This document shows positions 26,296-35,311 of a stretch of 64,000 nt of DNA, in pieces. The stretch's first letter is position 1. Every line of letters begins with the position of its first letter. Origin of the DNA: Streptomyces sp. R44 (lineage in GTDB: Bacteria > Actinomycetota > Actinomycetes > Streptomycetales > Streptomycetaceae); contig NZ_CP163444.1 in the NCBI RefSeq assembly GCF_041053105.1, positions 4,774,001 to 4,838,000 on the forward strand. Reading direction: 5' to 3'. The notes below the pieces were generated by a model. It was not told the DNA's origin. It ran no database searches and saw nothing but the letters and a program-made list of their open reading frames with translations. Made by a program: the position numbers and the translations under genes.

Positions 26296-29200
26296 ATGAC
26301 CAGTTCGCTCGACCGGCTTCTCCGGACGCACGCCGCCGCCCGCCCCACCGCCCCCGCCGTCGCCTTCGGCGAAGAGAGCCTCGACTTCCGCGAGTTGTAC
26401 GACGGCGCCGCGCGGCTGGCCGGCCACCTCCGTGCCCTCAAGGTCCGCCCCGACGCCCGCGTGGGCGTCTTCGTCGAGCCGTCGCTCGACCTGATGACCG
26501 CCGTCTGGGGCGTCGTCCTCTCCGGCGGCGCGTACGTCCCGCTCTCCCCCGAGTACCCCGAAGAGCGCCTCCGCTACATGATCGAGGACAGCGGCTCCCA
26601 GCTCCTCGTCACCCAGCCGCGCTTCCGGGACCGCGTCACGGACCTCGCCCCGCCCGGGACGACGGTCGTCACCCTCGGGGACGTACCCGAGGAGGGTCCC
26701 GCCCTCGAACCGCCCGCCCCCCACCACCTGGCCTACGTCATCTACACCTCCGGCTCCACCGGCAGGCCGAAGGGCGTCATGGTCGAGCACCGCTCGATCG
26801 TCGCCCAGATGCGCTGGATGGCGGCGGAGCACCGCCTCGGCCCGGACGCCGTCGTCCTCCAGAAGACCCCCATGTCCTTCGACGCCGCCCAGTGGGAGAT
26901 CCTCGCCCCCGCTGTCGGCGCCCGCGTCGCCGTCGGCCCGCCGGGGGTCCACCGCGACCCCGAGGGCCTGATCGACGCCGTCCGCGCGCACGAGGCGACC
27001 ATGCTCCAGGGCGTGCCCACCCTCCTGCAGGCCCTCGTCGACACCGAGCGGCTCGGTACGTGCACCAGTCTGGAGAGGGTGTACTCGGGCGGCGAGATCC
27101 TCTCCCGGAACCTCGCCGTCCAGCTCCTCGCCGAGCTCCCGGACGCCGAGCTGATCAACCTCTACGGCCCCACCGAGTGCACCATCAACGCCTCCTCGCA
27201 CCGGGTGGACCGCGCCACCGTCGCCGCCGGCCCGGCCGCGATACCGATCGGCACGCCGGCGTACGACACGACCTTCCACATTCGCGACGGCGAGCTGTGC
27301 ATCGGCGGGGTCCAGGTGGCGCGGGGGTACCTGGACCGCCCCGAGCTCACGGCGGAACGCTTCCTCACCACCGACGACGGCGAGCGCCTGTACCGCACCG
27401 GCGATCTGGCCACCTTCAACGACGACGGCACCGTCCAGTTCGCCGGCCGCGCCGACAACCAGATCAAGCTGCGCGGTTTCCGCGTCGAGCTGGACGAGAT
27501 CGCGCTCGCGATCGAGAACCACGACTGGGTCAGGAACGCGGCGGTCATCGTCAAGGACGAGCCCCGCACCGGCTTCCAGAACCTCGTCGCCTGCGTGGAG
27601 CTGTCGCCGAAGGAGGCCGCCCTGATGGACCAGGGCGACCACGGCGCCCATCACCAGTCCAAGGAGTCGAAGCTCCAGGTCAAGGCCCAGCTGTCGAACG
27701 CCGGCACCCGCGAGGACGCCGAGCTCGCGGGCTGCCCGGTGGTCCAGCTCCCGGGCGGGGCGCCGACCGAGCGGATGCGCCGTACGGTCTTCGCCCGCAA
27801 GACGTACCGCTTCTACGAGGGCGGCGAGGTCACCCGGGCCGACGTCCTCGCCGCGCTGGCCCGCCGCCCCGAGGGCGTCGGCTCCCGGCCCGTCGGCAGC
27901 CTCACCGTCGCCGATCTCGGTGAACTCCTGCGCTGGTTCGGCCAGTTCACGAGCGAGGAGCGGCTCCTCCCGAAGTACGGCTACGCCTCCCCGGGCGCGC
28001 TGTACGCGACGCAGCTGTCCGTGGAGGCGCGCGGGATCGCGGGCCTCGACCCGGGCACGTACTACTACCACCCGGTCCGCCACCGCCTGTATCTGACCGA
28101 TCCGCTGCCGGACGCCGGTGAACCGTCCCTCCGGTTCCGCTTCCGCGGCAGGCGGTCCGCCATCGAGCCGGTCTACAAGAACAACATCCAGGAGGTCCTG
28201 GAGATCGAGACCGGCCACATGGTCGGCCTCTTCGAGGAGATCCTGCCCGGGTACGGCCTCGACATCAGGCCCTGCGAGGCCGCGCTCTGGGAGGTGGTGC
28301 CGTACGACGAGGAGGCGAGGGCGCGGACCGCCCCCGAGGTCGACGTCTACGTCCAGGCCCACGGCGACCGCGTCCGGGGACTCCCGGAAGCCCAGTACGC
28401 CTACACGGACGGCGCCCTGTCCCCCGTCTCCCCCTCCCTCGTCGAGAAGAAGCACGTCATCGCGATCAACCAGGCGGTGTACGAGCGGGCCTCGCTCGGC
28501 GTCACCGTCGTGAGCCGGACGGCGGACGCGGACCGCGCGTACGTCGACCTCGGCCGCACCCTCCAGCGGCTCCAGCTCGGCGGCCACGGGCTCGGGTTCA
28601 TGTCCTCCGGCTACAGCTCCACGTCCGGCCGTCCCCTTCCCGCCGCCCGGCGCGTGGACGAGATCCTGGCGGCGGCGGGGCGGCCGACCGGCCCCTCGTA
28701 CTTCTTCGTCGGCGGCCGGATCAGCGAGGAGCAGCGGCTGAGCGAGGGGATGTACGAGGACACGGTCCACATGAAGGGCCCGGCGGAGATGATCCGCGAC
28801 GACCTCGTCCACCACCTGCCGGACTACATGATCCCGAACCGGGTGGTGGTCCTGGACCGGCTGCCCCTGTCGGCGAACGGCAAGGTGGACGCGAAGGCGC
28901 TCGCCGACCTGGCCGTGGTCAATGCCGGTCTGCACGGCCGACCGCACGTCCTGCCCCGTACGCGTACGGAGAGCAGGCTCGCCGGGATCTGGGCGGCGGC
29001 GCTCAGGTACGAGGAGGTCGACGCGGTCTCCGTCCTCGACGACTTCTTCGAGTCCGGCGGGAACTCCCTCATCGCGGTCGCGCTGGTCACCCGTGTCAAC
29101 CGGGAGTTCGGGGCCTCGCTGCCGCTGCAGATCCTCTTCGAGCGTCCGACGATCGAGAAGCTCGCCCACCGGCTCGACGGCGCCGCCGCCACGCCCGCGT

Positions 29201-29973
29201 CCCGTCTCGTACGGCTCCACGCGGCCGGCGCGCAGTCGCCCGTCTACTGCTGGCCGGGGCTCGGCGGCTACACGATGAACCTGCGGCACCTGGCCGAGGA
29301 GGTCGGCATCGACCGGCCCTTCTACGGGGTGCAGGCGCACGGCGTCAACCGGGGCGAGGAGCCGTACGCCACGATCCGGGAGATGGCCGCGGCGGACGTG
29401 GCCGCGATCCGCCGCCGCCAGCCCGCCGGCCCGTACACCATGTGGGGCTACTCCTTCGGGGCCCGTGTCGCCTTCGAGTCGGCGCATCTGCTCGAAGCGG
29501 CGGGGGAGCAGGTGGAGAACCTGTTCCTGATCGCCCCCGGTTCCCCGAAGGTCCGGTCGTCGGAGTCGGGCGGGGCGTCGTACGACAACCCGGCGTTCGT
29601 GACGATCCTGTACTCGGTCTTCGCGGGCGCGATCGACGCGAGCGTGACGGCGGGCGACCGGGAGGGCTTCGTCGCGTACGTCGCGGAGAACTTCCCGGCC
29701 CTTGACCCTGACCTGATCGGGCGGATCGTCGCGATCGTCGAGGAGACCTTCGAGTTCACGTACACGTTCCGGGAGTTGGCGGAGCGGCAGGTGAGGTGCC
29801 CGGTGACGCTCTTCAAGGCGGAGGGGGACGACTACTCGTTCCTGGAGAGCGCCACGGGCTGGTCGACGCGTCCGCCGACGGTCGTGGAACTGGACGCGGA
29901 CCACTACAGCCTGCTGCGTCAGCCCGATCTGACGGAGCTGGTCAAGAAGATCCGCTACCGCCTGGGGCTGTAG
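26296..29973 (+). CDS. Indigoidine-synthetase-like NRPS (A with inserted oxidase, T, TE), 1225 aa
   Basis: The adenylation domain (residues ~1-530) has VIYTSGSTGRPKG, LINLYGPTECTIN, YRTGDLATF and GRADNQIKLRGF (~385). An FMN nitroreductase-like oxidase (~560-835) is inserted before A10, with KKHVIAINQAVYERASLG and LGFMSSGYSSTSGR as in BpsA/IndC. A10 is LPLSANGKVD (~855), the T domain is FFESGGNSL (~916) and the TE is GYSFGAR (~1050). Binding-pocket residues read roughly D-A-W-Q-x-G-L-I-N, consistent with glutamine. Known homologues cyclise and oxidise two glutamines to indigoidine. No indA/indB partner is adjacent. The ATG at 26296 has a GAAGGGA site; the repeat lies directly upstream. Confidence 0.92.
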   Translation: MTSSLDRLLRTHAAARPTAPAVAFGEESLDFRELYDGAARLAGHLRALKVRPDARVGVFVEPSLDLMTAVWGVVLSGGAYVPLSPEYPEERLRYMIEDSGSQLLVTQPRFRDRVTDLAPPGTTVVTLGDVPEEGPALEPPAPHHLAYVIYTSGSTGRPKGVMVEHRSIVAQMRWMAAEHRLGPDAVVLQKTPMSFDAAQWEILAPAVGARVAVGPPGVHRDPEGLIDAVRAHEATMLQGVPTLLQALVDTERLGTCTSLERVYSGGEILSRNLAVQLLAELPDAELINLYGPTECTINASSHRVDRATVAAGPAAIPIGTPAYDTTFHIRDGELCIGGVQVARGYLDRPELTAERFLTTDDGERLYRTGDLATFNDDGTVQFAGRADNQIKLRGFRVELDEIALAIENHDWVRNAAVIVKDEPRTGFQNLVACVELSPKEAALMDQGDHGAHHQSKESKLQVKAQLSNAGTREDAELAGCPVVQLPGGAPTERMRRTVFARKTYRFYEGGEVTRADVLAALARRPEGVGSRPVGSLTVADLGELLRWFGQFTSEERLLPKYGYASPGALYATQLSVEARGIAGLDPGTYYYHPVRHRLYLTDPLPDAGEPSLRFRFRGRRSAIEPVYKNNIQEVLEIETGHMVGLFEEILPGYGLDIRPCEAALWEVVPYDEEARARTAPEVDVYVQAHGDRVRGLPEAQYAYTDGALSPVSPSLVEKKHVIAINQAVYERASLGVTVVSRTADADRAYVDLGRTLQRLQLGGHGLGFMSSGYSSTSGRPLPAARRVDEILAAAGRPTGPSYFFVGGRISEEQRLSEGMYEDTVHMKGPAEMIRDDLVHHLPDYMIPNRVVVLDRLPLSANGKVDAKALADLAVVNAGLHGRPHVLPRTRTESRLAGIWAAALRYEEVDAVSVLDDFFESGGNSLIAVALVTRVNREFGASLPLQILFERPTIEKLAHRLDGAAATPASRLVRLHAAGAQSPVYCWPGLGGYTMNLRHLAEEVGIDRPFYGVQAHGVNRGEEPYATIREMAAADVAAIRRRQPAGPYTMWGYSFGARVAFESAHLLEAAGEQVENLFLIAPGSPKVRSSESGGASYDNPAFVTILYSVFAGAIDASVTAGDREGFVAYVAENFPALDPDLIGRIVAIVEETFEFTYTFRELAERQVRCPVTLFKAEGDDYSFLESATGWSTRPPTVVELDADHYSLLRQPDLTELVKKIRYRLGL

Positions 29974-30703
29974 GGGACTCCTCCGGGGCGGCCGGGGGTT
30001 TCGTGTGGAGGATGGCCCGGGCCTGTTCGGCGGCCCGGGCCGTGCTCTCGGAGACGAAGTCGAGGAAGCGGGCGACGTTCTCCAGGCGGTTGCCGGCCGG
30101 GGTGTCGGAGCCGAGGACGGTGACGCCCTGCCGTGTGGTCTCGACGATCTGCGCGATGGACCGGGCGGAGGCCATCATCGCCTGGTACCAGACGTCGTCG
30201 TCGACGGTGTAGCGCTCGCGGCGGCGTTCGTCGCGTTCGCGGCGGATGAGGCCCTGGCCGTCGAGGAACGCGACGGCCTTGGAGACGGACGCCGGGCTGA
30301 CCTGGAGGCGTTCGGAGAGTTCGGACGCGGTGAGGCTGCCGGAGTCGGCGAGGGTGAGGCTCGCCATGACGCGGGCCATCATCTTGGGCATGCCCGAGCC
30401 CATCATGACGGTGGTGAAGGTCTCCTCGAACGCCCGCACCTCCTCGGCGTCGCGCCCATGGGCCGCCGGGGCGGCGGCGGTTCCCCGCGGGGCGGCGGGC
30501 TTGCGGCGGTGGGCGCGGTGCTCGGTGGCGCGGTGGGCGAGGTCGGCGCGGTAGCCGGTGGGGCCGCCGTTGCGCATGACCTCCCGTGTGATGGTCGAGG
30601 TCGGGCGTTCGAGGCGCCGGGCGATCTCCGCGTACGCGAGGCCGTCGGCCAACCCCAGGGCGATCTGCTGGCGTTCGGGCTGGGTGAGTCTGCCTCCCGG
30701 CAT
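29942..30703 (-). CDS. Two-HTH transcriptional regulator (HTH_38-like plus MarR/GbsR-like), 253 aa
   Basis: The N-terminus has a transposase/IS30-type helix-turn-helix (LTQPERQQIALGLADGLAYAEIARRLERPTSTITREV). Residues ~85-200 form a MarR/GbsR-like winged helix (LTASELSERLQVSPASVSKAVAFL, GLIRRERDERRRERY). The ATG at 30703 with GAAGGAGA upstream is preferred over the start at 30757. Its 3' end overlaps the NRPS 3' end by 32 bases, convergently. It diverges from the DUF4097/ABC exporter genes across a region with CATTGCAACGCAATG palindromes, so it probably represses itself and the exporter. Confidence 0.85.
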   Translation of the reverse strand: MPGGRLTQPERQQIALGLADGLAYAEIARRLERPTSTITREVMRNGGPTGYRADLAHRATEHRAHRRKPAAPRGTAAAPAAHGRDAEEVRAFEETFTTVMMGSGMPKMMARVMASLTLADSGSLTASELSERLQVSPASVSKAVAFLDGQGLIRRERDERRRERYTVDDDVWYQAMMASARSIAQIVETTRQGVTVLGSDTPAGNRLENVARFLDFVSESTARAAEQARAILHTKPPAAPEESPTAPGGSGSS

Positions 30704-30765
30704 CGCGGTCTCCTTCGTGGGCGCCTGGGCACGTGGTGGCGCCAGCATAGCGTTCACTCACAGTC

Positions 30766-30819
30766 CATTGCAACGCAATGAGGGTGGATTGTTGCGTTAG
30801 ATTCAGAACCATTGCAATG
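30766..30819. promoter_or_regulatory. Candidate operators between the regulator and the DUF4097/ABC operon
   Basis: A perfect palindrome CATTGC-AAC-GCAATG (30766-30780) and a second CATTGCAATG (30810-30819) share the half-site CATTGC. A related GTTGCGTTAG (30791-30800) lies between them. The intergenic region (30704-30956) is AT-rich compared with its surroundings. These are plausible autoregulatory sites of the adjacent two-HTH regulator. Confidence 0.6.
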
Positions 30820-30956
30820 AAATCCAGCAACTGACCTGCAGTGATGGGGTTTTCTCGCAACGAAGTGCTTGCCGGGATGTCGAACGCAACGTAGCTTTTC
30901 CTTCATCGGAAAGAGCGAGGCGAACAAGCGCCCGCTCCACACGAAGGAGAAGCACC

Positions 30957-31622
30957 ATGCAGAAGTTCGACACCGCCGCCGCGATCGTCACCGTCCTCGC
31001 CGTCCCCGCCGGCCGCATCAACCTCATCGCCGCCGACCGGACCGACACCACCGTCGAGATCCTGCCCGCCGACGCCTCCAAGAGCCGCGACGTGAAGACG
31101 GCCGAGCGGACCGAAGTCACCTACACCGACGGCGTCCTGCGCATCGAGGTCCCGAAGTCGAAGAACAACGTCCTGGGCGGCACCGGCTCCATCGAGGTGA
31201 CGGTCCAGCTGCCCGCCGGCTCCCGCGTCGAGGCCCAGGCCGCGGCCGCCGAACTCCGCGCGGTCGGCCGGCTCGGCGACATCGCCTTCGAGGGCGCGTA
31301 CCACCAGATCAAGATCGACGAGGCCGCCAACCTGCGCCTCACCGCGACCGACGGCGACATCGAGGTCGGCCGGATCACCGGCTCCGCCGACATCACCACC
31401 GCCCGCGGCGACATCAGCGTCGCCGAGGCCGTGAGCGGCACCGTCACGCTGACCACCCAGAAGGGCGACATCTCCATCACCGCCGCGGCCGGTGTCTCCG
31501 CCTCCCTGGACGCCGGCACCGCCTACGGCCGCGTCAGCAACGCCCTGAAGAACGACGGCACCTCCGGCCTGAACATCCAGGCCACCACCGCCTACGGCGA
31601 CATCGCCGCCCGCAGCCTCTGA
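30957..31622 (+). CDS. DUF4097 beta-strand repeat protein, 221 aa
   Basis: A DUF4097/adhesin-like protein of short beta strands: GDIEVGRITGSADITTARGDISVAEAVSGT and repeated GDI motifs typical of this right-handed beta-helix family. No signal peptide or membrane span. A GAAGGAGAAGC site precedes the ATG. It is followed by the DrrA/DrrB-type exporter genes, an arrangement common in Streptomyces, where the DUF4097 protein accompanies an ABC exporter of unknown cargo. Confidence 0.85.
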   Translation: MQKFDTAAAIVTVLAVPAGRINLIAADRTDTTVEILPADASKSRDVKTAERTEVTYTDGVLRIEVPKSKNNVLGGTGSIEVTVQLPAGSRVEAQAAAAELRAVGRLGDIAFEGAYHQIKIDEAANLRLTATDGDIEVGRITGSADITTARGDISVAEAVSGTVTLTTQKGDISITAAAGVSASLDAGTAYGRVSNALKNDGTSGLNIQATTAYGDIAARSL

Positions 31623-31671
31623 CCCCCGCCCCCCTCATCCCCCGACGCGCAGCCCTCCAGGAGTACGCATC

Positions 31672-32637
31672 ATGACCACCCAGGCCATCGCAGCGAACGG
31701 GCTGCGCAAGTCCTACGGCGACAAGACCGTCCTCGACGGCATCGACCTCACCGTCCCCGAGGGTTCGATCTTCGCCCTCCTCGGCCCGAACGGCGCGGGC
31801 AAGACGACCGCCGTGAAGATCCTCTCCACCCTGATCACCGCCGACGGCGGACAGGCGCGGGTGGCGGGCCACGACCTCACGGCGCAGGCGCAGTCCGTCC
31901 GGGCGGCGATCGGTGTCACGGGCCAGTTCTCCGCGGTCGACGGCCTGATCACGGGCGAGGAGAACATGCTCCTGATGGCGGACCTCCACCACCTGTCGAA
32001 GCAGGAGGGCCGCCGGGTCGCGGCCGAACTGCTTGAGCGCTTCGACCTCACCGAGGCGGCGAAGAAGCCGGCCTCGACCTACTCCGGCGGCATGAAGCGC
32101 CGCCTGGACATCGCGATGACCCTGGTCGGCGGCCCGAGGATCATCTTCCTCGACGAACCGACCACCGGCCTTGACCCGCGCTCCCGCCACACCATGTGGC
32201 AGATCATCCGCGAGCTCGTCGCCGACGGGGTGACGGTCTTCCTCACCACGCAGTACCTGGAGGAGGCCGACCAGCTCGCCGACCGCATCGCGGTCCTGAA
32301 CAACGGCAAGATCGCCGCCGAGGGGACGGCGGAGGAGCTGAAGCGCCTGATCCCCGGCGGCCACGTGAGGCTGAGGTTCACGGACCCGGACGCCTACCGC
32401 TCGGCCGCATCCACCCTGCCGGACGCGTCGCGGGACGACGAGGCCCTCGCCCTCCAGCTCCCCAGCGACGGCAGCCAGCGCGAACTGCGCACCATCCTCG
32501 ACCGGTTGGACGCGGCCGGCATCGAGGCCGACGAACTCACGGTCCACACGCCCGACCTGGACGACGTCTTCTTCGCCCTCACCGCCACCACCACCGTCCC
32601 CGCTCAGTCCACCTCGTCCAAGGAGTCCGCCCGATGA
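31672..32637 (+). CDS. ABC exporter ATPase, DrrA (daunorubicin-resistance) family, 321 aa
   Basis: Walker A GPNGAGKTT, signature YSGGMKRRLD, Walker B IIFLDEPTTGLDPRSR, and the H-loop region TTQYLEEADQLADRI are all intact. A DrrA-type C-terminal extension (ELTVHTPDLDDVFFALT) follows. It energises the permease encoded next, with which it overlaps by 4 bases. It probably exports a lipophilic compound; proximity to the NRPS suggests self-resistance, but the exporter has its own divergent promoter and regulator. Confidence 0.92.
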   Translation: MTTQAIAANGLRKSYGDKTVLDGIDLTVPEGSIFALLGPNGAGKTTAVKILSTLITADGGQARVAGHDLTAQAQSVRAAIGVTGQFSAVDGLITGEENMLLMADLHHLSKQEGRRVAAELLERFDLTEAAKKPASTYSGGMKRRLDIAMTLVGGPRIIFLDEPTTGLDPRSRHTMWQIIRELVADGVTVFLTTQYLEEADQLADRIAVLNNGKIAAEGTAEELKRLIPGGHVRLRFTDPDAYRSAASTLPDASRDDEALALQLPSDGSQRELRTILDRLDAAGIEADELTVHTPDLDDVFFALTATTTVPAQSTSSKESAR

Positions 32638-33419
32638 GCACCCTGTCCCTCGCCGCCCGTGACACGTCGACGATGCTGCGCCGCAACCTCCTGCACGCCC
32701 GGCGCTACCCCTCCCTGACCCTGAACCTCCTGCTCACCCCGATCATGCTCCTGCTGCTGTTCGTCTACATCTTCGGCGACACCATGAGCGCGGGCATGGG
32801 CGGCGGCGACCGCTCCGACTACATCGCCTACCTCGTCCCCGGCCTGCTCCTGATGACCATCGGCTCGACGACGATCGGCACGGCGGTCTCCGTCTCCACG
32901 GACATGACCGAGGGCATCATCGCCCGCTTCCGCACCATGGCCATCCACCGCGGCGCGGTCATCACGGGCCACGTCATCGGCAGCGTCATCCAGTCCGTCC
33001 TCAGCGTCGTCCTGGTCGGCGCGGTGGGCGTGGCGATCGGCTTCCGCTCGACGGACGCGACGGCCCTGGAATGGCTGGCGGCCTTCGGCCTCCTGGTCCT
33101 GTTCGCCACGGCGCTGACCTGGATCGCCGTCGGGATGGGCATGGTCAGCCCGAACGCGGAGGCGGCCAGCAACAACGCGATGCCGCTGATCTTCCTCCCG
33201 CTGATCTCCAGCACCTTCGTCCCGGTCGACCAGATGCCCGGCTGGTTCCAGCCGATCGCCGAGTACCAGCCCTTCACCCCGGCCATCGAAACCCTCCGCG
33301 GCCTGCTCCTGGGCACCGAGATCGGCCACAACGGCTGGCTCGCCCTCGCCTGGTGCCTCGCCCTCGCCACCCTCGGCTACTTCTGGTCGAAGGCGGTGTT
33401 CAACCGAGACCCGAAGTAG
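32634..33419 (+). CDS. ABC-2 type exporter permease, DrrB family, 261 aa
   Basis: Six predicted membrane segments of the ABC-2 family, with the conserved YLVPGLLLMTIGSTTIGTA and the C-terminal LPLISSTFVPVDQMPGWFQPIAEYQPFTPAIETLRG motif region characteristic of DrrB. Its start overlaps the ATPase stop (ATGA). It is followed within 25 bases by a hairpin terminator. Confidence 0.92.
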   Translation: MSTLSLAARDTSTMLRRNLLHARRYPSLTLNLLLTPIMLLLLFVYIFGDTMSAGMGGGDRSDYIAYLVPGLLLMTIGSTTIGTAVSVSTDMTEGIIARFRTMAIHRGAVITGHVIGSVIQSVLSVVLVGAVGVAIGFRSTDATALEWLAAFGLLVLFATALTWIAVGMGMVSPNAEAASNNAMPLIFLPLISSTFVPVDQMPGWFQPIAEYQPFTPAIETLRGLLLGTEIGHNGWLALAWCLALATLGYFWSKAVFNRDPK

Positions 33420-33424
33420 GCGCC

Positions 33425-34339
33425 CTAATGAACAGCCCCCTGCAAGGCCCGTCGCGACGGCGACGGGCCTTCGTGGTGCGGTACGCAGACGGGGCACAGG
33501 GTCTCGTCCGAGAGCGGCCGGAACAGCGTCGTCTGGGTGTGGTCGCCCGCGCACTCCCGGGTGCCCCGGAGGCGCACGGAGACCGACTCCCCGGACGCGC
33601 GCGGGGACGGCAGGGTCAGGGAGGGCAGTTCGCGGCGGGGTACGTCGCGGAGGAGGTAGCGGACGAGGCCGCCGGGGTGGTGGACGGACGTTCCGTCGCC
33701 GGGGAGGCCGCGCAGGATGTGTGCGTGGACGTCGAGCGAGCTGTGGCCGGCGTCGAGCCAGCGGGCGGCGAGGCGGGCGAGTTCGTCGTGCATGCCGGGT
33801 GGGATGTAGCGGAGGGCGGGGGAGAGGACGGGCAGGGCGCCGACGAGCGCGCGGGCGTCGTCGAGCCGAGGGGAGTCCGAGGCCCCGGCGGGAGGGTTGG
33901 AGGTGTTCCCCTCAGGGTCTTTCTTTGGATGACGGTCGGTCGACGGGGCTGTCGGACGACCGGCGGCCGGTTTCCGATGACTCGGTGCGACCTGCGAAGA
34001 CGCCACCGAGGCCCTCGCGAGGATCTTGATCGCCTGATCTTCCGTCAACGGCGTGCCGGACACGAGCTGTTGGGTGGACCAGAGCCCTCCGGCCCCCTGG
34101 ACCCGCCGCTCGTGCACGAACCCCTCGTCCTTGAGCTGCCGCTTGGCGTTGCTGAAGGCGGTTGCCCCGATCCGGGCACGTTCGGCCGTACGGGAGAGAC
34201 ACTCGCGGGCGCCGTGGGGGAGGGAGAGCTGCCAGGTCAGGATCCGAACGGCGTCGGAGGAGAGCCGGGGATGCCGAATGATGTCGTGCGAGAACTGGGT
34301 GAAGCCGCGGGCAGGCGCGTTAAAGTGCCGATAGATCAC
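33425..34339 (-). CDS. Helix-turn-helix protein of unknown role, 304 aa
   Basis: The N-terminal ~100 residues form a winged-helix, replication-initiator-like region (VIYRHFNAPARGFTQFSHDIIRH, LSSDAVRILTWQL, LSRTAERARIGATAFSNAKRQL). The middle is Pro/Ser-rich and disordered. The C-terminus has a helical block (LRYIPPGMHDELARLAARW) and a possible zinc pair in LCPVCVPH with nearby His. This type recurs in Streptomyces without assigned function. GTG at 34339 is chosen because it begins the conserved part; an upstream start at 34426 exists. The gene's 3' end contains the shared terminator hairpin. Confidence 0.72.
   Translation of the reverse strand: MIYRHFNAPARGFTQFSHDIIRHPRLSSDAVRILTWQLSLPHGARECLSRTAERARIGATAFSNAKRQLKDEGFVHERRVQGAGGLWSTQQLVSGTPLTEDQAIKILARASVASSQVAPSHRKPAAGRPTAPSTDRHPKKDPEGNTSNPPAGASDSPRLDDARALVGALPVLSPALRYIPPGMHDELARLAARWLDAGHSSLDVHAHILRGLPGDGTSVHHPGGLVRYLLRDVPRRELPSLTLPSPRASGESVSVRLRGTRECAGDHTQTTLFRPLSDETLCPVCVPHHEGPSPSRRALQGAVH
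33444..33471. terminator. Bidirectional hairpin terminator
   Basis: AAGGCCCGTCG (33444-33454) pairs perfectly with CGACGGGCCTT (33461-33471) across a 6-base loop, between the convergent ABC permease and HTH genes, inside the HTH gene's last codons. Confidence 0.75.
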
Positions 34340-34573
34340 GGGTGGAGGTCCGTCCACTGGTGGTTGAGGCCCTCGCCGATGGCTGCGAACCATCGACGAG
34401 GGCCGTTTTGCGTGAACGTAGCGCACGGAGCGGATCGGGATGGATACGGTGAGTGAAGAACGCTCGTGTGGGTGACGGGTGGGGGTGCGCCTCGAAGACC
34501 GAGTGACTCCAAGCGGGGCTTATGAGCAGCGGTCTGCCATCCTCAACGCCTTATATGGGTGAGGGGTGTTGCG

Positions 34574-35266
34574 ATGAAGACGATCGGGCTGATCGGCGGG
34601 ATGAGCTGGGAGTCGACGGCGGAGTACTACCGGTTGTTGAACGAGTTCACGCGCGACCGCCTCGGTGGACTCCACTCGGCGCGGTGCGTTCTCTACTCGG
34701 TGGACTTCGCGGAGATCGAGCAGTTGCAGGTCCAGGGCCGCTGGGCGGAGGCGGGCGAGATCCTGGCGGCGGCGGCTCGGTCCCTTGAGGCGGCTGGGGC
34801 GGACATGGTGCTGATCTGTACGAACACCATGCACAAGGTTGCGGACCAGGTCGAGGCGGCGGTTTCCGTTCCCCTGCTGCATCTGGCCGACGCCACGGCG
34901 GAGGCCGTACGGGCATCCGGTCTGCAGCGAGTCGGCCTGCTGGGCACGGCGTTCACCATGGAGCAGGACTTCTACCGAGGCCGTCTGGAGGCCGGCGGAC
35001 TCGCTGTGCGTGTCCCGGACGCCGACGGGCGCGCGGAAGTTCACCGGGTGATCTACGAGGAACTCTGCCTGGGCATCGTGCGGGAGGAGTCCCGCGCCGC
35101 CTACCAGAAGGTCATCAAGGACCTGGTCTCCGACGGCGCGGAAGGCATCATCCTGGGCTGCACCGAAATCGAGCTCCTCGTCGGCCCCGAGGACAGCCCC
35201 GTCCCGGTCTTCCCCACCGCGCGCCTCCACGCCGAAGCGGCTGTGGAAGCGGCACTGTCGGAGTGA
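34574..35266 (+). CDS. Aspartate/glutamate racemase family protein, 230 aa
   Basis: Clear Asp/Glu racemase fold: N-terminal IGLIGGMSWESTAEYY, the first catalytic Cys in VLICTNTMHKVAD and the second in IILGCTEIELLV. These two cysteines are the PLP-independent racemase pair. Length and motifs match the YgeA-type aspartate racemases. The ATG at 34574 has a GAGGGG site. It stands alone; it could provide D-amino acids for the cell wall or a peptide product. Confidence 0.9.
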   Translation: MKTIGLIGGMSWESTAEYYRLLNEFTRDRLGGLHSARCVLYSVDFAEIEQLQVQGRWAEAGEILAAAARSLEAAGADMVLICTNTMHKVADQVEAAVSVPLLHLADATAEAVRASGLQRVGLLGTAFTMEQDFYRGRLEAGGLAVRVPDADGRAEVHRVIYEELCLGIVREESRAAYQKVIKDLVSDGAEGIILGCTEIELLVGPEDSPVPVFPTARLHAEAAVEAALSE

Positions 35267-35311
35267 CGGGGGCTGCTCGGGGTGATCCGGCTTCGGGGGT
35301 GCGGGTTTTGA

